DNA from: Bacteroidetes bacterium UBA7368
GTDB lineage: Bacteria > Bacteroidota > Rhodothermia > Rhodothermales > UBA10348
NCBI GenBank assembly: GCA_002469915.1
Contig: DKOG01000235.1
Coordinates: 1-9,917, forward strand
Length of the DNA stretch: 9,917 nt
Direction of reading: 5' to 3'
Shown in pieces: positions 1 to 7,124 of this stretch. The translations under genes and the position numbers were made by a program. The notes below the pieces were generated by a model. The model made no database searches. It was not told the origin of the DNA and saw only the letters and a list, made by a program, of their open reading frames with translations. Numbering within the stretch: the first letter of the stretch is position 1; each line of letters starts with the position of its first letter.

Positions 1-404
1 GCCATCTCGAGCAGTTCGCCAGGGATCTGTCTCATGATGGGCTCCTCCGGAAAGTCCATCTCTAACAATCCATTATGAGCCTGCACCACGCGCAACTCAC
101 CACTTTTTGTTTGAAAACGGATCGTTGAGTCAGGTGGCACCTTACCTAATTCATACATCAAATGAGCAGACGCCAATGTCGCATGCCCGCATAAATCCAC
201 CTCAGATACCGGTGTGAACCATCTCAACTGCCAATTGGCTACTCCGAGCTCGACTAGAAAAGCCGTTTCTGCAAGATTCATTTCTCGAGCAACCGCCTGC
301 ATCACTTCATCATCTGGAAATGCGCTGAGAAAGCAAATAGCGGCTGGATTGCCTTTAAAAACCTGCTTGGTGAAAGCATCGACTTGATAGATAATCAGGC
401 TCAT
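1..404 (-). CDS. PhzF-family isomerase, N-terminal part (cut by window edge)
   Basis: This reading frame starts at ATG 404-402 and runs open off the left edge, giving 134 residues of a family that is usually about 260-300 long. PhzF/YddE proteins have a diaminopimelate-epimerase-like fold made of two similar halves; PhzF itself isomerises a phenazine precursor, but most members have no known substrate. Visible hallmarks are YQVDAFT at residues 6-12, the KGNPAAIC stretch at 17-24, MNLAETAF at 42-49 and LRWFTPVSEVDLCGHATLA near 60-78. E46 in the NLAETAF motif aligns with the catalytic Glu of the family, and the GHATLA motif is the usual substrate-pocket signature. No Shine-Dalgarno is visible before the ATG. 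It is transcribed divergently from pyrD, with a 112-bp gap. No other phenazine gene is in view, so a phenazine role is not supported. Family assignment is firm; the substrate is unknown. Confidence 0.9.
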   Translation of the reverse strand, partial: MSLIIYQVDAFTKQVFKGNPAAICFLSAFPDDEVMQAVAREMNLAETAFLVELGVANWQLRWFTPVSEVDLCGHATLASAHLMYELGKVPPDSTIRFQTKSGELRVVQAHNGLLEMDFPEEPIMRQIPGELLEM

Positions 405-445
405 AGGAAACCAATTGACGAAATGATGGATCAGGAATAGCGTAT

Positions 446-482
446 CTTGGTTGAGGCTATGAACCGAGCCTTAAGACGGGCT
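446..482 (+). promoter_or_regulatory. Overlapping alternative hairpins in the pyrD leader (possible)
   Basis: Between the divergent PhzF-like gene and pyrD, three hairpins share bases and so compete. A pairs CTTGGTT (446-452) with AACCGAG (462-468). B pairs TTGAGGCT (451-458) with AGCCTTAA (467-474). C pairs AGCC (467-470) with GGCT (479-482). A and B each contain one G-U pair. Hairpin C ends 34 bases before the preferred pyrD ATG. Competing leader structures can act in attenuation or start-site control, and pyr genes are often regulated that way, but short hairpins also arise by chance. I see no T-run after hairpin C that would make it a terminator. Confidence 0.25.
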
Positions 483-516
483 GAAACACGTTCTCTGATT
501 GAAATACACATTCTCA

Positions 517-1620
517 ATGTACTCAAAACTGCGCTCTTTGTTGTTTGCTTTGGATGCCGAATCCGCACACTTCATTGGTGCAGGGGCCGCACGATTTGCT
601 CAGCGGGCCACACCGTTCATGCTCAATTCTATGTTCGAGTATGCTCATCCGAGTTTGCACCAGGAGCTGTTTGGGAAAACATTTTCCAACCCCGTTGGAT
701 TGGCCGCGGGTTTTGATAAGAATGCCCGCATGATTCCCTTTTTTAAAAAGGCAGGATGTGGTTTTGTAGAAGTCGGGTCAGTAAGTGCCAAAAAGTGCAA
801 AGGAAACCCTCGTCCTAGAGCATTCAGACTTCCTGATGATCAGGCTTTAATCAACCGCATGGGTCTTAACAATGCCGGTGCCAAGGCTATTCGGCCAAGA
901 TTAGAAAAAGCTGCTGGCCAAATCGCTTTTCCGGTCGCAGTCAACCTGGCCAAAACGCACGATCCCAAGATCGAAGGAAAAGCAGCTATCGAAGACTTTT
1001 GTGAGAGCTTTCGCATTCTTGCTCCCTGGGCTGACTACGTTGCACTCAATATTTCATGTCCCAACACGGCAGAAGGCAAGACCTTTGAGGACCCAAACTC
1101 ATTAGATGAATTGCTTTCGGCCATTATGACCTTGCGCAAAGAACTCGCTCTTGAAGTGCCGGTCGTGGTCAAGTTCTCACCACCCCTTGCAGAGAGCTTC
1201 ATTCTGGATAGCTTGTTCGATGAACTAATTCTAGTCTGCCTAGGACACGGTATACACGGATTCATCGCAACGAACACAGCTTCCGACAGAAATGGGCTGG
1301 TAACCTCCAAAGAGCGGATTTCGAAAATTGGAAACGGTGGCCTTAGCGGGCAACCCATTCGGGCCCGTGCCAATGGACTCGTTAAGTATCTCTACCGAAA
1401 GACCTCGGGAAAATTACCAATCATCGGAGTGGGAGGCATTGCAAACGCCGCGCAAGCCTACGAACGCATAAAATCAGGCGCCTCTCTAATTCAGCTGTAT
1501 ACCGGGTTAGTCTACCAAGGACCGGGGGTCATACGAGACATTAAAAAAGGATTGGTGAGGCTGATGGAAGAGGAAGGTCACTCTTCTCTTACCCATATCG
1601 TAGGCATTGAAGCAAAATAG
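517..1620 (+). CDS. pyrD: Dihydroorotate dehydrogenase, quinone-type (class 2-like)
   Basis: Oxidises dihydroorotate to orotate with FMN and passes electrons to membrane quinone, the fourth step of UMP synthesis. From ATG 517 the protein has 367 residues, normal for class 2. A class 2 N-terminal membrane-associating helical segment (residues 1-55) precedes the TIM barrel. Visible FMN and substrate motifs are NPVGLAAGFDKN, GNPRPRAFRLP, ALINRMGLNN, NLAKTHD, VVVKFSPP, FIATNT and the phosphate-binding IIGVGGI and LIQLYTGLVYQGPG. ATG 517 is preferred because MYSKLRSLLFALDAESAH matches the usual class 2 N-terminus; an in-frame TTG at 499 would add six residues. No clear ribosome binding site is seen. 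Oddity: the active-site loop reads NISCPNTAEG, with Cys181 where class 2 enzymes usually have Ser and class 1 enzymes have Cys. The product call is secure; quinone use is inferred from the N-terminal domain. Confidence 0.95.
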   Translation: MYSKLRSLLFALDAESAHFIGAGAARFAQRATPFMLNSMFEYAHPSLHQELFGKTFSNPVGLAAGFDKNARMIPFFKKAGCGFVEVGSVSAKKCKGNPRPRAFRLPDDQALINRMGLNNAGAKAIRPRLEKAAGQIAFPVAVNLAKTHDPKIEGKAAIEDFCESFRILAPWADYVALNISCPNTAEGKTFEDPNSLDELLSAIMTLRKELALEVPVVVKFSPPLAESFILDSLFDELILVCLGHGIHGFIATNTASDRNGLVTSKERISKIGNGGLSGQPIRARANGLVKYLYRKTSGKLPIIGVGGIANAAQAYERIKSGASLIQLYTGLVYQGPGVIRDIKKGLVRLMEEEGHSSLTHIVGIEAK

Positions 1621-1757
1621 CTATCTGGGCCTTGGGTCCTTCTACGCAAGAAAGTCGTATCTATAGGGGAGGAGAGGAAGTAGCGATTCTTGTGAATTGG
1701 GGGTCCGTATTCCTACCTTGACCTTTAACCAGACAATCATGTTGACATCTAAGAGAA

Positions 1758-3647
1758 ATGGAAGCACTTGTTGATTTCAACACCATTCCAGAGTTGTTCA
1801 ATCGGCTAATCGATTATCACATTGGAAAAAATCACGTCGTACTCCGGTACGTAGATAAAGCGTCTAAAGAATGGGTAGACGTAACATGGCCTGAATTCAG
1901 AGACCGTGTACAGGCAATGGCCGGATACTTGTATTCGCAAGGGATTCGCCCTGGAGACCGAGTAGCTATTTTATCTGAAAACCGTCCAGAATGGGCGTAT
2001 ACCGATATGGCAACCCAATTATTGGGTGCCGTTAATGTATCTCTTTACACGACGCTCCCTTCGAAAGAAGTCAGTTACATTATCCACGACTCCGGTGCTT
2101 CTGTCTTCATCGTATCGACAGGAATACAACTTAAGAAGGCCCTGCAGATTTACGATCTGTGCCCGAGGTTGGATCGAATCGTTTCCATGGTTCCATCCAG
2201 AGATGAAGCTCCAGATCATCTCGATCTATTTGACGACGCCATGAGCAATGGCCAAGCTCTATTCCAGGAATACAGGGATGCCATCAAAGCGAACGAAGCA
2301 GCGATCAAACCTAAAGATCTCTCCGTCCTGATCTACACTTCTGGTACAACTGGCAACCCGAAGGGGGTAATGCTAACTCACGCTAATCTCTGTGAAAACC
2401 TGAAGTCGGCCTTGCAAAGACTCCGGTTTTCTGAAGGAGGTCGACACCTTTCCTTTCTTCCCCTTTGTCATTCATTCGAACGACTTGGCGGATATCTAGG
2501 GACCATTGCTTGCGGCATGATCATATCCTATGCCCGCAGCATCGATACAGTAACACGGGACATATTAGATGTGAAGCCAACCGTACTTCTTTCCGTACCA
2601 CGGCTCTACGAAAAAATCTATAATACCGTCGCAAAAACGGTGGAAGATGGTTCTCCAACAAAGAAAAAAATCTTTGTATGGGCGCAAAAAGTGGGTTTTG
2701 ACTACAACACCAAACGGGCCCGGGGACAAAAAATTAGCGGCTTGTTGTCGGTCAAAAATACGTTGGCTCAGAAACTTGTCTTTTCCAAACTAAAACAAAA
2801 ATTGGGCGGTGCTATCGAATTCGGTGTCTCCGGTGGAGCTGCACTACCGAAGGTGATCGGTGAGTTCTTCTTTTCAGCAGGTATCACGATTGTTGAAGGC
2901 TATGGCCTGACTGAAACGTCACCCGTATTGTCCATCACCCCATTCACAGACCCGCGATATGGTGCCGTCGGGCACGTCATACCGGCCGTTACCGTGGGTA
3001 TTCAAAACGTAGATACAGGCGAAATCATTGGGCAAATGCTCGGTGATAACTACCCAAGCAACCTGACCACGGAAAGTGGAGAAATCGTCGCTAAAGGTCC
3101 CAATATTATGAAGGGATACTGGAATAACGAAGAAGCGACTCGCGAAGCCATCGACCCTGATGGATGGTACCATACGGGAGATATTGGTCGCTTTGATGAT
3201 GGCTTCCTAAAGATTACGGACCGCATCAAACACATGATCGTTTCAGCGGGCGGTAAGAACATTTATCCCGGACCGATCGAGGAAGGATTCAAACACGAAC
3301 CCTGGATTGATCAGATCATGGTAATTGGTGAGGCCAGAGAATATCTGACCGCTATTATTGTGCCACAAGAAGATGTGTTAAGAGGATTTGCAAAAGAAGA
3401 AGGCCTAGATGCTTCCTCTATTGGAGAAATCCTACAGTCCGAAGAAGTAAAGCGCGTATTCAGCCAGATCTTTAAGTCTTATTCCAGACAGGCTGCGGCC
3501 CACGAAAAAATCCGTGATTTTCGTCTTCTACCAACGGCCTTCTCTGTCGAAAACGGGATGATGACACCCACAATGAAGTTGAAACGCAAAGTCATCAAAG
3601 CCAACTTCGAAGATGTCATACAGGAAATGTATGCGAAGGTTATCTGA
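1758..3647 (+). CDS. Long-chain fatty acid-CoA ligase (AMP-forming)
   Basis: Activates fatty acids to acyl-CoA by way of an acyl-adenylate, for beta-oxidation or lipid synthesis. The 629 residues match the long FadD15/Faa-type ACSL group, not the shorter FadD of about 560. Motifs of the adenylate-forming (ANL) superfamily appear in order: phosphate loop YTSGTTGNPKG at 193-203, FLPLCHSFER at 233-242, GYGLTETSP at 381-389, GWYHTGD at 469-475, and the hinge region KITDRIKHMIVSAGGKNIYP at 485-504. The C-terminal catalytic lysine lies in the TPTMKLKRK segment near 605-613. The ATG at 1758 has only a purine stretch (AAGAG) too close to it to be a good Shine-Dalgarno; the ATG at 1739 is out of frame. 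It lies 137 bp downstream of pyrD on the same strand, in which I see no convincing promoter or terminator. Chain-length preference cannot be read from the sequence. Confidence 0.94.
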   Translation: MEALVDFNTIPELFNRLIDYHIGKNHVVLRYVDKASKEWVDVTWPEFRDRVQAMAGYLYSQGIRPGDRVAILSENRPEWAYTDMATQLLGAVNVSLYTTLPSKEVSYIIHDSGASVFIVSTGIQLKKALQIYDLCPRLDRIVSMVPSRDEAPDHLDLFDDAMSNGQALFQEYRDAIKANEAAIKPKDLSVLIYTSGTTGNPKGVMLTHANLCENLKSALQRLRFSEGGRHLSFLPLCHSFERLGGYLGTIACGMIISYARSIDTVTRDILDVKPTVLLSVPRLYEKIYNTVAKTVEDGSPTKKKIFVWAQKVGFDYNTKRARGQKISGLLSVKNTLAQKLVFSKLKQKLGGAIEFGVSGGAALPKVIGEFFFSAGITIVEGYGLTETSPVLSITPFTDPRYGAVGHVIPAVTVGIQNVDTGEIIGQMLGDNYPSNLTTESGEIVAKGPNIMKGYWNNEEATREAIDPDGWYHTGDIGRFDDGFLKITDRIKHMIVSAGGKNIYPGPIEEGFKHEPWIDQIMVIGEAREYLTAIIVPQEDVLRGFAKEEGLDASSIGEILQSEEVKRVFSQIFKSYSRQAAAHEKIRDFRLLPTAFSVENGMMTPTMKLKRKVIKANFEDVIQEMYAKVI

Positions 3648-3660
3648 CTCTTAAAGTACC

Positions 3661-3738
3661 GACCAGTTTGGTCAGATCACCGTTGACGTTCTTAAATCTT
3701 CTATAGAAGAATGTTTAGGACGGCTCTCTTTAAGACCG
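3661..3738 (+). terminator. Cluster of three hairpins after the acyl-CoA ligase (weak terminator candidate)
   Basis: Three inverted repeats follow the stop codon. GACCA-GTT-TGGTC lies at 3661-3673. A perfect 14-bp palindrome, TCTTCTATAGAAGA, at 3697-3710 can extend to 3690-3720 with a 3-base bulge and one G-U pair. CGG(C)TCT pairs with AGACCG at 3721-3738. None is followed by a real T-run; the last is followed by ATTTATCTT. They may end the ligase transcript or mark the leader of the next gene. This is weak evidence. Confidence 0.25.
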
Positions 3739-3793
3739 ATTTATCTTGATCGTTCGATTAGTTGTATCCAAATATGATCGGAAGAATCATTCC

Positions 3794-4219
3794 ATGACCA
3801 AGAATTGCGTTTTTGGCGCGTTTATCGCGATCCTGCTGCTGTCCGGATGTCAAATATTGGGACCAGACTCAGGGGATGTTTCAACGTCCACCTACCCTAA
3901 GGCTCTTGACCTTCCAGCCGCAGATTTTGGAGCCATAATGACTGGTCAACACAAGGCCGGCCGATTCAATCTTACTATCTTTGTCACGGGCATTTCGGAA
4001 TGTCCAGAAGACGCCATCTGCATCATAGCGGATCACATCCAGGTGGCTGAATCACCGTTCACAGATGGTTTTTCTTTGATGATCGAAGCGTCAAAACCAT
4101 CTCAGTTTAAGCTAGACGATGAGTTCATACTCTCGATCGAGGTATTGGAAGAAGCATTCCCTGAGAGCCAACAGGCCCAATTTGTTCGCTTACTCGCATA
4201 CTCACCAACTACCGAGTAA
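3794..4219 (+). CDS. Small predicted outer-membrane lipoprotein, unknown function
   Basis: A 141-residue protein starting at ATG 3794, chosen because a GGAAG ribosome binding site lies 9 bases upstream and the protein then begins with a standard lipoprotein signal: MTK, a hydrophobic run, and lipobox LSGC with lipidated Cys19. The residue after the Cys is Gln, not Asp, which favours outer-membrane sorting under the E. coli rule. An in-frame TTG at 3746 would add 16 residues ahead of the signal and is unlikely. The mature part is acidic, probably mostly beta strand, with a Cys pair in the segment ECPEDAIC that could form a disulphide or bind a ligand. I do not recognise a family. It follows the acyl-CoA ligase by 146 bp and converges on feoB with only 14 bp between stop codons. 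Confidence 0.8.
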   Translation: MTKNCVFGAFIAILLLSGCQILGPDSGDVSTSTYPKALDLPAADFGAIMTGQHKAGRFNLTIFVTGISECPEDAICIIADHIQVAESPFTDGFSLMIEASKPSQFKLDDEFILSIEVLEEAFPESQQAQFVRLLAYSPTTE

Positions 4220-4233
4220 TCGTCTAGCAGCAA

Positions 4234-6492
4234 CTATCCGAGTCCAAGAGCTTGACCGCCCTGATAAATCACAAGCGAGAATAGGTAGGCCAATCCGGTC
4301 ATATAAAGCCACATAACAGCCGGCCATCTCCAGGTGTTCGTCTCTCGACGTGCAATCGCAAGCGTACTCATACACTGCAGAGCAAGCACGAAAAAGACCA
4401 AAAGGCTGACAGCCACCAAGGGCGTATACACCGGACTGCCATCAGCGTATCGATCTGCCTTGAGCTTCTCGCGAAGCAACGGGCTGTCTTCATCCACATC
4501 GCCAACGCTATAAATGGTTGCCAGGGCAGAGATAATGACTTCGCGTGCGGCAAAAGCGGAAACGATGCCAGCGCTAATCTTCCAGTCAAATCCAAGCGGT
4601 CGCATAACTGGTTCAAGTATCTTTCCAATCCGGCCAATAATGCTATGCTCGACCAAGTATCCTGCTTCAGCAGCATCTTGCCGCTGAAAGGTAGCGGCCA
4701 TTCTCTCATCTACCGTTATTTCCGCCATCGGCTGCGGCATGCCTGATGCCACGAGGCTGTCGACATGGGCAAAATAGGTGGCCTCTGCCTCGATTCGCTG
4801 CTCGGCGATGGTGGTATCCATTTCAGCAACTGGATATCGGGCCATAAACCAGAGCACGATAGACATACCGAAAATGATTTTACCGGCCCGCACGACAAAG
4901 GCCTTCGACCGATCTATCATCCGCCAAAAAATCTGCTTGAACCGGGGCACCCGATAAGGGGGCAGTTCCATGGCAAAAAAGGACGACTCGCCTTTGAATA
5001 CGATTCGCTTGAGCACGAACGCCGCAACGAAAGCCATGACCGTACCAAGTAGATACATCGAGAACATGGCCAGCCCCTGGAAAGTGATGATCCCAAAAAC
5101 AGATCCTGTCGGTAAAAATGCAGCTATAAACAGGGTGTAGACGGGTAGTCGAGCCGAACAACTCATGAGCGGCGCTACCATGATGGTGATTAGCCGATCC
5201 TTAGGGTTGGCCAGCGTACGAGCGGCCATAATACCCGGAATAGCACATGCAAACGAAGACAGAAGAGGGACCACGGATCCACCGCTCAGACCAACCTTAC
5301 TCATGACCCGATCCATAATGAATGCAGAACGAGCCATATACCCCGTGTCCTCCATCAATCCCAGAAAGAAAAAGAGAAGCAAAATCTGAGGCAGAAATAC
5401 GGCTACGTTCCCGACGCCGGCAATGACCCCATCCACCACCATATCCGTAATCCATCCTCCGGGGAAATTGGAGCGTACCAATCCACCTAGATTTACAACG
5501 CCTCCCTCAATGAGATCCATTACCGGTGTAGCCCAAGTAAAGACGGCCTGAAAAATGAGTAGTAGCAAGAGCCCAAACAACACAGGTCCAAACAGCTGAT
5601 GGGTCAGGACAGCATCAATCTTATCGGAAGTTGTTTTCTGCGAAGGGTCCTTTCTGCGCTCAACACATTGAGCCACAAGCGGACTTAGCCATGAATACCG
5701 ACCAATGACTTCAGCCTGCTGATAAGGCGCTTTCTGAGCATCCAGTTTGTCTCGGATGGCGGCAACTTTTGTGCAGAAAAGGGGAGCTCGCTCCTCCCAA
5801 AACTCCATCATCAAGTCACTAGTCAAGCACTGTAAGACCTCAACAAAGCCCTGGCCTGCTGGAAGTGTAGGCACCTCTGCTTGTAATTCAGCTATCAAAT
5901 CTGCTATCTCTACGTCAACGGCAGGCATAAGAGACCATTGCCGTTCTGCCGGTAAAGGCAGGTCTAGCCGACGCATCTGATACTTGAGCTTACCCAAGCC
6001 ATCATTTTGGGAAGCTACCATCGGCACGACGGGCACCCCAAGCTTTTCCTGAAGTAATGGAATATTGATCTGCAACCCAGCCTCTTCGGCCGCATCCATC
6101 ATATTCAGAGCGATAATCACGGGCAGCCCCAAATCTAGCACCTGGGTCGCTAGGTACAAGTTGCGCTCAAGATTACTCGCATCAGCCACGCAGACTACTG
6201 CATCCGGTCGAGCTTCCCCGGGAAGGTGACCCGAAAGCACGTCGTAAGCGATACGTTCGTCTAAGGATTTAGGACTTAGGCTGTACGATCCTGGCAGATC
6301 AATTAGTTCAATAGGCCCCTGCGTATGAGAGCCGGGCATTTGACCAATCTTTCGTTCGACCGTAACTCCGGGATAATTGCCAACCTTCTGGCGCATGCCC
6401 GTCAATAAATTGAAAACTGTTGTTTTACCAACGTTTGGGTTTCCAATTAACGCAATGCGTCTTGCAGTAGTATTTGGTACAGATTCTGCCAG
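4234..6492 (-). CDS. feoB: Ferrous iron transporter FeoB (start codon unclear)
   Basis: Inner-membrane Fe(II) uptake protein with a cytoplasmic GTPase domain. All G motifs are present: G1 GNPNVGKT (bases 6444-6421), G2 Thr in NYPGVTVE, G3 DLPG, G4 NMMD and G5 VASQ. A helical GDP-dissociation-inhibitor-like region, then two Gate halves follow (MEDTGYMARSAFIMD, ACAIPGIMAARTL, SCSARLPVYTLF; later FAAREVIIS), with a hydrophilic loop between membrane segments that is rich in Glu and Ala. The frame is open from 6537, but no ATG, GTG or TTG occurs before the P-loop. The first standard codon, TTG 6405, would delete G1. I place the start nominally at CTG 6492, just after the feoA stop; ATT 6456 or ATA 6504 are equally possible, as is a base error or frameshift fusion. 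Third gene of the feoA-feoA-feoB operon. Product certain, 5' end not. Confidence 0.93.
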   Translation of the reverse strand: MAESVPNTTARRIALIGNPNVGKTTVFNLLTGMRQKVGNYPGVTVERKIGQMPGSHTQGPIELIDLPGSYSLSPKSLDERIAYDVLSGHLPGEARPDAVVCVADASNLERNLYLATQVLDLGLPVIIALNMMDAAEEAGLQINIPLLQEKLGVPVVPMVASQNDGLGKLKYQMRRLDLPLPAERQWSLMPAVDVEIADLIAELQAEVPTLPAGQGFVEVLQCLTSDLMMEFWEERAPLFCTKVAAIRDKLDAQKAPYQQAEVIGRYSWLSPLVAQCVERRKDPSQKTTSDKIDAVLTHQLFGPVLFGLLLLLIFQAVFTWATPVMDLIEGGVVNLGGLVRSNFPGGWITDMVVDGVIAGVGNVAVFLPQILLLFFFLGLMEDTGYMARSAFIMDRVMSKVGLSGGSVVPLLSSFACAIPGIMAARTLANPKDRLITIMVAPLMSCSARLPVYTLFIAAFLPTGSVFGIITFQGLAMFSMYLLGTVMAFVAAFVLKRIVFKGESSFFAMELPPYRVPRFKQIFWRMIDRSKAFVVRAGKIIFGMSIVLWFMARYPVAEMDTTIAEQRIEAEATYFAHVDSLVASGMPQPMAEITVDERMAATFQRQDAAEAGYLVEHSIIGRIGKILEPVMRPLGFDWKISAGIVSAFAAREVIISALATIYSVGDVDEDSPLLREKLKADRYADGSPVYTPLVAVSLLVFFVLALQCMSTLAIARRETNTWRWPAVMWLYMTGLAYLFSLVIYQGGQALGLG

Positions 6493-6493
6493 A

Positions 6494-6718
6494 TCAACGA
6501 ATATCCCGAACGCGTACCATAGCCGCTTCCGTTTTTCTCAAGGACAAATGATATCCCCTCATTTTGAAATCGATGGGGTCTCCCAGTGGAGCAAATCTAA
6601 TCAGTTGTATTTCCGTGCCAGGTAGCAGTCCCATCTCAAGCAATCGCAATGGCGGCTGATCTGTTAGCCAACCATCGACTACAGCCATTTCTCCTGGTTT
6701 CAGCTCGTTAAGTGTCAT
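6494..6718 (-). CDS. feoA: FeoA-domain protein (second feoA of the operon)
   Basis: A 74-residue SH3-like FeoA protein, a small cytoplasmic partner thought to modulate the FeoB GTPase or transport. Typical features are the N-terminal TLNELKPGEMAVV strand, RLLEMGLLPGTEIQLIRFAPLGDPIDFKMRG (residues about 25-55, the core FeoA signature with MGL-PG and GDP) and the closing LSLRKTEAAMVRV. The length is normal for stand-alone FeoA. Its ATG overlaps the stop of the upstream feoA paralogue by 4 bases (ATGA), and no Shine-Dalgarno is visible, so translation is probably coupled. Its own TGA lies within the region where feoB must start. This copy is the more canonical of the two FeoA proteins. Confidence 0.93.
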   Translation of the reverse strand: MTLNELKPGEMAVVDGWLTDQPPLRLLEMGLLPGTEIQLIRFAPLGDPIDFKMRGYHLSLRKTEAAMVRVRDIR

Positions 6719-6957
6719 AGTCCAGGGGAGGTCGCAAATACTTTCATGGCCACTTCTCTTCGAAGCGCAATTCTACTGGCCTCAATTTTACAAACGAAGG
6801 TATCAGCATTCTTCAACACATGAATGGCATTACCCTCTCTCACACCCAAATCCCGTAGCCTCTGCGCTTCCGACGCGGCCAGCGCGAAGAAGGAAAGGTG
6901 CACAACTAACCCTGCGGCAAAGCTAGTCAGTGGCTGTGGAACGTTAACCGGGCTCAT
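6715..6957 (-). CDS. feoA: FeoA-domain protein, divergent paralogue (first gene of feo operon)
   Basis: An 80-residue protein with the same FeoA fold but more diverged: residues about 33-75 carry QRLRDLGVREGNAIHVLKN, then VCKIEASRIALRREVAMKVFA, corresponding to the MGL-PG and LR-EA elements of FeoA. The GDP-type motif is replaced by a shorter turn with ADTF. The N-terminal 30 residues are relatively hydrophobic (SFAAGLVVHLSFFALAAS), but this is the first strand region and not a convincing membrane segment. It opens the operon: its TGA overlaps the next feoA ATG by 4 bases. An AGGA lies only 2 bases before the ATG, so the ribosome site is poor. Two FeoA proteins with one FeoB occur in various bacteria; this one may bind the other FeoA or FeoB. 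Fold is confident, role inferred. Confidence 0.85.
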   Translation of the reverse strand: MSPVNVPQPLTSFAAGLVVHLSFFALAASEAQRLRDLGVREGNAIHVLKNADTFVCKIEASRIALRREVAMKVFATSPGL

Positions 6958-7031
6958 AATCCTAATGGTATAGAACGATCTTAGACTGCGTTGAGCAGTA
7001 ATTAACCGTGATTACATTTCAAAAGTAAGGT

Positions 7032-7054
7032 TTATTTAGACTGAATCTAAATAA
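7032..7054. promoter_or_regulatory. 23-bp palindromic operator candidate upstream of feo operon
   Basis: TTATTTAGA, five bases CTGAA, then TCTAAATAA: 10 of 11 symmetric pairs match around a central G. It is flanked by a direct repeat of AAGGTTT (starting at 7027 and 7053). It lies 74 bases upstream of the first feoA ATG. On the minus strand, TTTACA and TTAAAA hexamers 17 bases apart lie just upstream of it, a weak promoter match, which would place a repressor over the transcription start. The form TTTAGA-N5-TCTAAA is more like sites of DtxR/IdeR-type metal repressors than a classical Fur box; that identity is inference. Confidence 0.65.
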
Positions 7055-7124
7055 GGTTTTAAGAAAACGCACCTACATTTGTAAAATAACGGACGTCTTA
7101 CTCTTTTATTCGAAAAGCGATCCG

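Noticed and set aside
1..404. Phenazine biosynthesis gene
   Set aside because: Only the PhzF family is supported; no other phz gene is nearby and most PhzF-family members are not in phenazine pathways.
447..716. Open frames of 89 and 62 codons overlapping the pyrD start in other frames
   Set aside because: They overlap pyrD motifs in the correct frame and show no family features; the products look like random translation.
1742..1747. TTGACA as a -35 box for the acyl-CoA ligase
   Set aside because: It lies 11 bases before the ATG, so any -10 would fall inside the coding sequence, and no TATAAT-like hexamer follows at 16-18 bases.
3746..3793. TTG start for the small lipoprotein
   Set aside because: It would put 16 residues before a complete lipoprotein signal peptide; ATG 3794 has a well placed GGAAG.
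4234..6405. feoB starting at TTG 6405
   Set aside because: This start would delete GNPNVGKT, the GTP-binding loop, which is intact and in frame just upstream at 6444-6421.
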